A DNA stretch of 64,000 bases from Pempheris klunzingeri (lineage: Eukaryota > Chordata > Actinopteri > Acropomatiformes > Pempheridae). This document shows positions 49,561-58,929 of this stretch, piece by piece. The notes under the pieces are model-generated. The model was not told where the DNA came from, ran no database searches, and was given only the letters and a program-made list of their open reading frames with translations. The stretch spans positions 9,012,618 through 9,076,617 of the forward strand of contig NC_092013.1 of the NCBI RefSeq assembly GCF_042242105.1, in the 5' to 3' direction. The position numbers and the translations under genes are program-made. Every line of letters starts with the position of its first letter. Position 1 is the first letter of the stretch.

Positions 49561-51458
49561 GCTATCAGCTCTACTGTAGAGTATCAGACTTCCTCCACCA
49601 TCGGACCAGATGTTTAAGGTGGTGCTTGTATGAAAAGCTGTTTTTAGAGCACCCTTTTGATTATTCAAGAGCAATTATACTGGTTATATTGGTTTTCTTT
49701 ACTGTGATTATGATAGCAACAGACAGCATGGCAGCAGATGAAGGGAACAACCATCATCGATCAGCTGTCAGCACCACTAATTAGGGAGTTAAATCTTTGA
49801 GTCTATTCTTAGCCCATTTCCTCAGTAACAAAGAGCCGAGCGGCTGACAGCTGATCAGTTTAATGCTCGACTGTGAACATTTGAAAGGCAGCAGGATGAT
49901 CATTAATGAAATGAGAAAGTTAAAATCTTTGAAGTATTTTTTTGCATCCAGATTAGCGTTCACATTTCTCCACCACACGTAAATTAGTAAAAAGTAAGGT
50001 AAAGTTCTCAAGAATAAACTTTTTAAACAGATTTAATTCAGTTTTTTTTTTTTGCTTCTCCAAGTTTGAAAAGGATAATCTAAAAGATGGCATGATTAAA
50101 GAAACTTTTTTCACAATACAGCCAAGACCCATACTGCCATGATCTGAACATGTTATATTTATTTATTTAGAATAAGATATTTCTGTCTATAGTGAAGATT
50201 TTCCTTATACAGACATTTGAATAAACAACCAATGCAAACAAAGTAATAGCCAGACACAACTGAACCCATTTCATAACAGGTTCCCAACAACAGCGATGAA
50301 GGTGACCTTCATCATTATCTTTTCAGTTTTCAGTTACTTCATAAACACAACATTGTGTCTCACTGGCTACAACTGGAATTATTAGCCATATAATCAATAA
50401 CAAGCAAAATTAAACCACTTTGCTGCCCCATACAAATTTTTGTCCATCTGGCTCAGGAACTACAGTAAAAAGGCAGAATAGTAGGCCGATTTTGCCTGAA
50501 CATCAAACATGAATTTATTGATTTCAATGATTTACTGCTGTGAATATACTTTTATATTTTTAATTACATGTGAGCCATCAAGATTTAAGTGTTTTTGTTA
50601 TCTAGGCATTATAGTCACCAAAGTAGAGAAGGTATTGCATTTTCTGGTGCTATCATGGGCTACATTAAAGCATCTGATCACAATCAGTGTTAAGTAAGGA
50701 TGGCTTTACATGATGGATGAATTATAAGATCTCAGGAAATATGTAGATGGTGCAAGTTGAAACTAGAGTAGAGAATATAAGGATAATGATGAATGTATAA
50801 TGTGCTTTCTTTTGGTGAACCACATGTATTAAATAAGTAAAAGAAGCTTAAACAGTTAGCTCAATAAAAAATAAACATACTCTAATTGTACCTGGATATG
50901 CATAGTTTTGGTGTCGTTTCTAAATGCCTGGATAGGGTCAGATTAATGTTACTTTATGTGGAAAATATATAAAAACTCTAAGGTCTAAAACTAAGGTCTC
51001 TGGATTGTCCAGAGCAACAGAATAAACACTGATCCTGCAAAGATATGTTGTTGAATTTTTTATGTAATATTTAAGTGTGCTATGTTAAAGAAATTCTATT
51101 TACCTTCATGTATTAGTCTACTATCTGAAGGCATGGACAAATAAAACCATGGCTAGATACAAGAACCTGTAGATATAAGTGATAAAATGTGTTTTTTGTA
51201 TTTTAGGTGAACTGAGTCTTAAAAAATACAAAATCTCAATGTAATTGCACGCAATGGAAGCCGAGGAGATCTACTTCCACCCTTCATTTTAGATATCAGA
51301 GACAGAAAATGATGCCAGCATCAGCACCTGCACTGCTCTAGCTAATCACATGAGGTCGTCTTCAGCGCTGTTTCCACAGAGGTCACACCTGCTCCATCAC
51401 AGTGTATCATACAGACATATAACACATTTATCTGGAGGATGACACAGATTAGTTTAGT
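49561..51458. other. intergenic, no gene recognised
   Basis: AT-rich sequence downstream of both nab2 and the TANK-like gene, which converge here. Part may be the 3' UTR of the TANK-like transcript. No clear hexamer close to its stop was found. Confidence 0.4.
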
Positions 51459-52298
51459 CTATGTGACGTGGGTGTAAAGATGCCGAAGGAACTCTCCTCT
51501 GGTAGTCGTGTCTCCCGGGAAAACCGCCTGGCAGAACTCACAAATATGAGACTGCAGCGCCACATCGGACATCAGCCGCCCACCAGACTCACTCAGGATG
51601 TCACCGACCAGGGCGGGACCGCCCGCCGCTGCCACGTCATACGTCTGACACAAACAGGCGGAACAAAACATGTAGAGTTTTTCAGAAACATGGTGAAATC
51701 CGAGGACAGACTGGAGAACCCCGTCCTCAGGTGGGACACCTACCTTCACTGCGTGCTTTGGCCTGTCACCAGGATGATCCACCTGCCACAGATTCTTTGA
51801 GAAATTGGAAGAGGCTCCTTGGCACCTCGATGAGTCCATGCCCAACAATGGGGCGACCTTTTGCTCCAACGTCCCATCCTCCTTTCTCTGACGGGGCACA
51901 TCCACACAGAGCCTGGACATATCCTCAGCAAGGAGATCGGAGAAAGTCCCGGCATTTCCACAGAGGCAGTTGCCGCCTCGCTGTGTTCCCGTGGCTTCTA
52001 GCAGTAGAGGACTTTCATGGAGATATACAGGGATTTCATGGGTACACTGGACAGGGATGGACGTCATGTCACCCAAGTCTCCATTATGCACAGCATCACC
52101 TGCAGACAGAGAGATTTAGACGTTTAGAAGTGAATCATGGCTGACATGTTAATGAGCACTGGGATTGCAGTAGGTTTCATATGGACCTTGATGCTTCTGC
52201 AGAGCGTTTGTGAGTTGATGTAACAGAGCTGCCTGTCTCAGGCAAAGTGACTTCAGGCGAAGAAACTGCTGGTACAGTTCACTGTACGCTTCCTCCAT
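51459..52298 (-). CDS. compact TANK-like adaptor (TRAF-binding motif plus C-terminal zinc finger)
   Basis: TANK is a TRAF- and TBK1/IKKe-binding scaffold in NF-kB and interferon signalling. Minus-strand exons 52298-52187 and 52099-51459 give 250 residues (human TANK about 425). Residues 1-37 (MEEAYSELYQQFLRLKSLCL...) look alpha-helical. Residues 53-57 are PVQCT in SIPVQCTHE, matching the human TANK TRAF site (SVPIQCTDK; PxQxT class). Residues 223-250 (ICEFCQAVFPGDTTTRGEFL then RHLYTHVT) match the human C-terminal zinc finger with identical Cys-x2-Cys-x16-His-x3-His spacing (Cys224, Cys227, His244, His248). The middle is not recognisable and the long coiled coil is absent. The intron is only 87 nt and has a weak donor (AAG|GTCCAT). 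It could be tank itself, evolved fast, or a paralogue. Confidence 0.75.
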
Positions 52299-53161
52299 CT
52301 CACCAGCTCATGGATCTGCAACTAGTAAATAGAAAAAATTACATCAAGCTGTACAGTACATGTATCTAATATGCACTCCGTATTGGCCGACGGCTGATAT
52401 ATTAGAAGCTGAAGGGTCTACAGCCACGCCAGCGGCTCCCTAAGGCTGCATGTTCATCATCTTAAATTAGCCTGTTAGCATTGCAATTAGAACTAAACAC
52501 AAGGTACAACTGTGGCTGATGTAAATGTCATTAGTTTTGCAGGGATTTGGTCATAAACCAAAGTATTGGACAAATTGATATCATCAACTCCTAACAATTT
52601 ATCCACTCGTGACCATGAATATTTGTACAAACAATTCACACCGTATTCAATAGTTTTTGAGATCTTTAAGTTTGGACCAAAGCGGTGGACTAACAGAAGT
52701 ACTCTTTATTACAAAAATGTCAGGTTGAGTGGTTTGACCCTGAACTACGTCTCTTTTCTGCTCTGTTACCTAACATAAGTCTGTTATAGTCATGGGCGGA
52801 GCTCTAGCGATGGCTTTGGCTTTTCCGAAATATACAAACAAGACACACTTTTTGCTTTGGTCTTGGTTTTCTTTTTTCCTACCCCTATGTAGCGCACTGA
52901 TTTACTTACCACCTACAAGTTCATCTGTCGCTGTTCCAACAATTCAGGACTCCTCTGCACTTCTTGCAGCTGACTTCAGGGTTTCCTCCTGTTGAGCCTC
53001 CTCCATCTCCAACTGGCTTCCTGTTAGTGTCAAGGAAACAGTCTCAGTATGTAAATGCAGTCTCACTTACTGAGCACCACAACAGCACATCTGTGACGTT
53101 GAAATCCACTCTGCAGTCGAGGCCTTGCCAAGACTGACGAGTCTGTTTCTTCCCAGGTCGG
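52299..53161 (-). other. 5' UTR exons of the TANK-like gene, with uORFs
   Basis: The coding exon begins at 52315 behind a TTGCAG acceptor and carries a three-codon uORF (MSW) that ends one base before the start ATG. A further exon, 53020-52910, has an AACAG acceptor and a GTAAGT donor and holds a 20-codon uORF (53006-52944, MEEAQQEETLKSAARSAEES). Another GTAAGT donor at 53070-53069 suggests a preceding exon that ends at 53071. All are inferred from splice signals. Confidence 0.45.
52480..52720. repeat. dispersed teleost repeat copy (same family as 49045-49560)
   Basis: Carries CTGTTAGCATTGCAATTAGAA, then AACACAAGGTACAACTGTGG, TTTTGCAGGGATTTGGTCATA, AACCAAAGTATTGGACAAATTG and TTGGACCAAAGCGGTGGACTAAC. 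This is the opposite orientation of the 49-kb copy. It lies in the 5' UTR intron of the TANK-like gene. Confidence 0.65.
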
Positions 53162-53640
53162 CTAGAATGGAAATAAAGCTGTACTCACGTAACAACACAT
53201 ACTGCACTGGAGAATGTTAAACATTCGGAAGCAGCTCTTAAAAACAGGGAAGTGAAAGAGCTTCGGTATAAAAAAGGAACCTCTCCACTGACAGCAGTTA
53301 GACGGTTACATGAGAGTCTGCAGAGTGTTTAGCGTAGACTCGAAAGACGAAAGAGTCAGGCTCTATTTTTAATGTACTAAACTGTTCCACAGTTTCAAAC
53401 ACTTTAATGACTGTTGTGATGGACAGAAAAGTTAGAAAAAGAGAGTTAATGAAGTAATGACCCTTGTAAATGTTATATTATTATGCATCATATTATTGAA
53501 TTGATTATCACTAATTCATTGGTATGTAAGCAGCAGGTTATTGTAGCTGCTTCGAGTCAATAGTTTAGACAGAACCTGTAAAGCCAATCATTTTACTGTA
53601 AATACTCTCTGTAAAAATGATCTAAATCTGCCCGGTAACT
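53162..53640. other. upstream flank of TANK-like gene
   Basis: No gene recognised. Could include the first noncoding exon and promoter of the TANK-like gene; no CpG island is visible. Confidence 0.3.
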
Positions 53641-53945
53641 AGAAACCTGCTGTAGTCATAAATGTACTAAAAGTTACATACATTGGAAATACTCAAGTAA
53701 AGTACAGCTACCTAAAACCATGCTTAAAAAGTAATTGTGTTATATTGTAGTATTGGTCACCAGTGGGGGAAGAGTTACTGAGATGTTTTAATTAAAAGTG
53801 GTAATACAACATTATAAAAATTCTCCATTACAAGTAAAAGTCACAGACTTAAGTAAAAGTATTGGAGGCAAAACGATGCCATACAGACTTTTATATTTAT
53901 CATTCACATATTATTGGAATATTATTAGTGATGCATTAGTGAACA
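53640..53945. repeat. dispersed teleost repeat, 'AAGTAAAAGTA' type
   Basis: Blocks such as GGGGGAAGAGTTACTGAGATG, CTCCATTACAAGTAAAAGTC and GACTTAAGTAAAAGTATTGG belong to a repeat I recall as abundant in percomorphs, with tandemly alternating AAGTAC/AAGTAAAAGT words. A weaker copy lies at 60290-60460. Confidence 0.65.
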
Positions 53946-54372
53946 AATAAGAAGAATTTAACTGTTGTCAAGGTGGAGACTTCTTCTATGACAAAGCATC
54001 ACATTTAATACACTAATGATACTACTTGTCCAAAACAAGCTGTAAATATTTTATTTCCATTTGCTGATATGTTATTGTTTGTTCCGTGTCTCCATCCAAA
54101 AAGCATCCATCGAGTCAGATTATCCCCCAGAGATCTTCTCCTGAATACTTCACTGAGTGGCCTCTATGGAAATAATGACTCCTCTTTCCTTATTCCCTTT
54201 TTTTCCCACACGAATGGGTGTGTTTCCTTTTAAATAGAATCAGCTCCGAATCGTTTAACCTGCTGGCCTCCATCCGACCTCACATGAATCATAACTGTGT
54301 CATTTTCTCTGTAATGTGGAAATGAAGAGTCACACTTTGTCCTGTGCTCGGTCTCACTGAAAAATGGGAACT

Positions 54373-54384
54373 CAAACTGAAACT
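54373..54384. promoter_or_regulatory. ISRE-like motif upstream of TANK-like gene
   Basis: CAAACTGAAACT differs at one base from the ISRE/IRF consensus GAAANNGAAACT. It lies about 2.1 kb upstream of the TANK-like start codon. Given the gene's likely interferon-pathway role it is plausible, but single motifs occur by chance. Confidence 0.3.
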
Positions 54385-55059
54385 CCTTTTCGTTTTTCGG
54401 TCTCTTTTCCCAGCGACGACGCTTAAATCCTGCTTTCGCCTGTTAGTCATAATTAAAAAGAAAGATTACTTACAGTGAAAGTGATCGATCGGTCCCACCA
54501 GGAAGTGCAGACGCAGTTGGTGATGATGAGGATATTAAAGCCTTCCTCGGTCGGACAGGTCCGCGTTTTTTGCGTTGATGACGTCACTGATCAGACCTGC
54601 AACACCTGCAGTCCACGTGCGTCAAACTCGGATACACCTGCAAAAATAAAACTTCCTGTTCAGAGAGGCCCCTTTCAAAATAAAAGTTGGAATATTTTGT
54701 AGAGCCGTCTTTTTAACTGTTCAGGTAGATCTGTAGATTGGTCTCATGTAGATATAATATTGAGTGGCACTGTAAGGACAAAATAAATCACAAATTTTAA
54801 CTAAAACAACCAAAGATGGACAGTATATTATCGCTTCACCTCTTGCTTTAATGTTCAGTTTTGCTGTTAAACCTAAAAGGATTTATCATCTTGTTCGCTT
54901 AGATGCTTGGCAATAAGCTGTAAACACAACACTGACACATATTATCGCCTCTTTATGGTGAAAGTTACCTATTTACACCATCAGCAGACACAGCTTTATC
55001 ATTCCTTTAGAGTCGTGTTTCCGGCTACCTGATGAATGTAAGACAAGTTTTCACTCTCC

Positions 55060-55560
55060 TTTTAGCTCTGTTTCAGTCTCCACCAGCTCCTGAGAGAAAT
55101 ATGTGGCTCTTTAGCTGCTAAATCCTCCTCTGCATCCACCAGCAAGGTGCTAACTGTTGTCTGACACTTGAAGCAGCTGCCTGCTGCATCTGAAAATAAG
55201 GTTGTTGAGAGAGAACCAAAACGGTAACGTTGTGGGCCGGAAAACCCCAAAAATGTTTGGTTAGTGTTTGGTAACAAGCCTAAATACTGGACAACTTAAT
55301 ATTATGACCTCATTCTATTATCATCGTAGGAATGTGAATGTGCGTACCAGATTTCATGACAATTAGTTGTTGAATTCACTCAAAGCCCCAAATGCAAACC
55401 TCATGGTGGTGCTGGAGGAAAAGTCAGGGCGTCACTAAAGCCCGTAGGATTCAGCCTCTGCGGAGCATGAATGCGTGTACAAAGTTTCATGACAATCCAT
55501 CGATAGTTATTTCAGTGTGCAGCAAAGCGATGAATGGCCCAGTCTGTGAGGTCCTCAGCA
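55060..55560. repeat. mosaic of dispersed teleost repeats
   Basis: 55070-55150 carries CAGCTCCTGAGAGAAATATG and GCTCTTTAGCTGCTAAATCC. 55325-55530 carries CAGATTTCATGACAATTAG, CCTCATGGTGGTGCTGGAGG and TTTCATGACAATCCATCGAT. Both word sets belong to repeats I recall in percomorph genomes; the second is the same family as at 49 kb and 52.5 kb. Boundaries are approximate. Confidence 0.6.
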
Positions 55561-57125
55561 TTTGACCACACATTTGTCACAATGTTTAATCAGTGGGGGG
55601 ACAGGTGTGTGGAGCCGGAGCCACTGTGACGAGAGCTGCCCATGAAAATGTTTAGTCATGTGCAGTCCTGTTTCCTCAGGGAGGATTCAATGCATGTCTG
55701 TGTGTGTGTGTGTGTGCCATTTTGTGCGGTCGGTCATGTGTTGAATGTGGCTAATGTTGTAAAAATAGACCAACATTAAGGCAGCAGAGTCCTGTGGGTA
55801 CCTTCCTTCCATGCCTTCCATCCACTTAGGAGGAGCAGCAGCTTTTGCCCTCAATGTCAGCCCCTGACAGCTGAGTTTACAGCCAGCACCTTGTGATCTT
55901 CGAGGGGTGCCAGCTCCCTGTGCTTCAGACTGGTTATGTAACCCTGAGTGAGGGATGGGCAGCCTTCAGCTCTCTGACACTCAGAGTCATGTTTTATGTC
56001 TTTGTCAAGTCGCTTCTCCATCAAGAGGATGCATTTGTGTCCTTGCTTTATTTTTGGAGAAAAAACAGATGTTAGTATGATAGTATTTGTTCATTTATGA
56101 TCTTGTTGAGTTGTGAAACATTTTACTACTATAACAAAGTGTCAGTTGTTCTCCCATTTTACTCTTTAATTAAACAGTATGGAAAAGACTAATATCACAT
56201 GTTTGTTAATGAGTCAAACAAGGACTAATCTGTATCTATGCTGTATCTATCTCATGATACATGAGTATAGCTAATGGAGTTAAATTAATGTTAGTGTGGT
56301 GGAGGATGGGGGTCCTGGGGGCCATATCAATTTGCCATATCAATTTGGACCATTGGCTCCAGCCCCAGTGGTGCCCAAAGTTGGAGCTCTTGGCTCTCTC
56401 TCTGGGAACTGTCTTGGGACAGCTTACATTCAAACACGCACTTATTATAGGGAGATACCACTGCAGTAATGGCATCTTTTTACTTATGGCACGTTCCTGG
56501 ATTCATGTAGAGTTTGCACAGAATATCATGTTTCCCAAAATTCAGGTTTGTTTCCCAGTACTATACCCCATGGGCACCATGTATGATTTGTTTCTCCTTC
56601 CCTCTAAACAGTAGTTGACAAACTTTGCCGCACATAAACCAGTATGTGCCAAACCAAAGATTCACCAACATCATGGTGTCGTCTTTTCACTCTCTTGCTA
56701 TTATATGGCGCCACTTGGCAGCTCAACTGCCAGCTCCAACTCCTCTTCAGCAGTGAAAGGTTTGTCTGAGCTAAGCTTGGTCCAGTGTTTTGTCTTGTCA
56801 CTTGACAGTTGGCTGTAATGAAATGAAATGAAATGACAGTTTGAGTACAATTGTTAGGCCTTAAAGCTACGTTCTTTCGTACCACCAGAGCATCACGTAC
56901 TACAGTTTGGGAATCACTGCTCCAAAACATCCCAAGAGTTATTCCCTTGTTTCCCTTGCCATAGCTTTATATTTAGCCTACGTGAGAGTGGTATCAATAT
57001 TTTTTGCGAAATCACACGTTTATATCTTTATATGTTTTTTTTAAGCTTTATTAGTTATTGTCTGGTGCTTTTATAACTTGTGGGAAAAGACTTTAGTTAA
57101 TGATAACAGTTAATGATATAATTTA
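55561..57125. other. intergenic, no gene recognised
   Basis: A short TG run lies near 55697-55716. Two partly overlapping antiparallel open frames at 56236-56614 and 56604-56930 show no domain. Nothing else supported. Confidence 0.4.
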
Positions 57126-57129
57126 ATCA

Positions 57130-57320
57130 GAAAGAGAGTCGATACACAGTGGTGGAATGTAACTTAGTACTTTTACTTGGGTATTGTGCTTAAGTCCTCT
57201 TTTTCATGACACTCTCTACTTCTATTCCACTTTCAGAGGGAAATATTTTGCTTTTTACTCCACTATATTTATCTGACAGCTTTAGTTACTTGTTACTTTT
57301 CAGGTTAAGATTTCTGCGCT
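57130..57320 (+). repeat. dispersed teleost repeat, 'GTGGTGGAATGTAAC' type
   Basis: Starts AGTGGTGGAATGTAACTTAG and runs through TCCACTTTCAGAGGGAAATA, TTTTTACTCCACTATATTTA and TCTGACAGCTTTAGTTACTTG. This matches the repeat seen antisense at 24380-24585. It abuts the LINE fragment at its right side. Confidence 0.7.
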
Positions 57321-57845
57321 ATAAACATACAAATGTGTGGGAGTTTGATGGTTCTGCGCAGTACGTTAACTGTTCCTGGGATTGCGCTCTTCTGGTCAGA
57401 AACCTCAGATGTTGTACCTGGAATTTGCTTCAGCCACACTCCCAGTTTATGGCCCACAGCTCCCAGTGCTCTGATCACCACTGGCACCACTGTTGCCTTT
57501 ACTGCCCACATCCTCGCTAGCTCCTCTTTCAGCCCTCGGTATTTTTTCAAGCGTCTCATGTTCCTTTTTCCTGATGTTGCTGTCGCTCGGGACAGCTACA
57601 TCGATTGCCACTGCCTTCTTCTGTTGTCGATCAGCACAATGTCAGGTTGGTTAGCCATCACCACCGGTCGGGATCTCACAGATCTCACAGGATCTTAGCT
57701 CGGTCATTCTCAACCACTTTGGGAGGTGTCTTCCACTCTGACTTCCAGCCCAACCTCAGTGCAGATGTTCCTGTACATTATGCAGGCCACTTGGTCACCT
57801 GCACTGAGTACGGGCTGGAAGGCAGCCCAAAGTGGTTGAGAATAC
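57305..57845 (-). mobile_element. non-LTR retrotransposon (LINE) C-terminal ORF fragment
   Basis: The minus strand reads DQVACIMYRNICTEVGLEV, then ANQPDIVLID, then VAVPSDSNIRKKEHETLEKY, RGLKEELARMWAVKATVVPV, VIRALGAVGHKL and IPGTTSEVSDQKSAIPGTVN. This is the end of a fish LINE polyprotein after the reverse transcriptase domain (PDIV, VPSDSN, KYxxLKEEL and LGAV motifs). The frame shifts at least once (near 57620) and only this C-terminal part was found, so the copy is dead. The clade (R2/Dong-like or another) is not resolved. Confidence 0.75.
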
Positions 57846-57951
57846 ACTATGTACACTATGCAGGCCACTTGGCTATGTTGTCCCATGTACGCTGTTCCTG
57901 CCTGAATCTTGCACCCTATTATGTGCTAATTGCTATTGCTATTATGTGCTG

Positions 57952-57961
<10 letters not shown>

Positions 57962-57984
<23 letters not shown>
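57962..57984. repeat. short (TG)n
   Basis: About 23 bp of TG repeat following a TATATATA stretch, just beyond the LINE fragment. Confidence 0.9.
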
Positions 57985-58302
57985 ACCTATATATAAATAT
58001 ATGTCTTTACACTGTGTGAAGTCTGTATGTTAATTCCTATATTTAACTCCTACTCATGTTTCCAAGGCCATGTGTGATGTTTTATCACTTCCACTGCTCC
58101 TCGGGCGATGCAAGTGTCCAAAACTTCTCCTGATGGTTATAAATAATGACAGATTTAGAAAACACATTACAGTACAGTACAGCTTCATATACATCTTTAG
58201 CAGACAGAGTGTGAATTATTTATTTATACCAGTGTTGTACCTTATGCTGTACTACCCAGCTGGTTTTACACCATGTGTTTGCTCTGACCTTGACCCTCTT
58301 CA

Positions 58303-58347
58303 ACCACACACACACACACACACTCACACGTGCGCACACACACACCA
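58303..58347. repeat. (CA)n microsatellite, imperfect
   Basis: CA repeat interrupted by TCACACGTGCG. It is followed within 70 bp by TG runs on the same strand, so the area can fold back on itself. Confidence 0.9.
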
Positions 58348-58449
58348 CCCTGTACCACCACCCCTTTGCACTTGATCTCTGTGTAGGGGCTCTCTGAAGT
58401 GTGTATGGTGTGTGTGTGTGTGCATGTGTGTGTGGTATGTACTTGTACA

Positions 58450-58690
58450 GCTATCTTTTTGAGAACCAACTTGAGTTTTAGACCCTGGTAGCAACACTTT
58501 GACTGGTCCTCACAACTTCAAAGGGCTGTTTGAGGGTTAGGAGTTGGTTTTAAGGTTAGGTTAAGGGCATTTAGTTGTGATGGTTGAGGTTCATGTTGGC
58601 GAATGCATTATGTCAATGAAGGGCCTCACAAGTATAGAGGTACAAGGTTGTGTGTGTGTGTGTGTGTGTGTGCATGTGTGTGTGTGTGGG
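58450..58690. repeat. TG-microsatellite-linked dispersed repeat (CCTCACAA type)
   Basis: Begins near TGAGAACCAACTTGAG, includes TGGTCCTCACAACTTCAAAG, GGGTTAGGAGTTGGTTTTAAGG, GAATGCATTATGTCAATGAA and GGGCCTCACAAGTATAGAGG, and ends in a (TG)n tract at 58650-58688. This is a repeat I recall as commonly attached to TG/CA microsatellites in fish genomes. Confidence 0.65.
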
Positions 58691-58832
58691 GGCTTTGCTG
58701 TGAATAACCTCCGGGCATACAGCCAGGAACTGTCATCTGCAGTGCAACACTATCCATCCTGTCAATCTTGTTTTATAATTGTAACATTCTCGTATTCTCC
58801 GGCTGAGCAGACAGAAGTTTCCAACATAGTGA

Positions 58833-58833
<1 letters not shown>

Positions 58834-58891
<58 letters not shown>
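58834..58891. repeat. (CA)n microsatellite
   Basis: About 58 bp of uninterrupted CA, continuing as imperfect CA/GCA steps to about 58928. Confidence 0.97.
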
Positions 58892-58898
<7 letters not shown>

Positions 58899-58929
58899 CA
58901 CACACATGCACACGCATACACATGCATGA

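Noticed and set aside
51731-52144. 137-codon plus-strand open frame
   Set aside because: It is antisense to the TANK-like coding exon, which has strong motif support.
56236-56930. Three open frames of 79-117 codons on both strands
   Set aside because: They overlap each other in opposite directions, with no domains and no splice support.
57333-57698. 121-codon plus-strand open frame
   Set aside because: Antisense of the LINE fragment; the protein match is on the minus strand.
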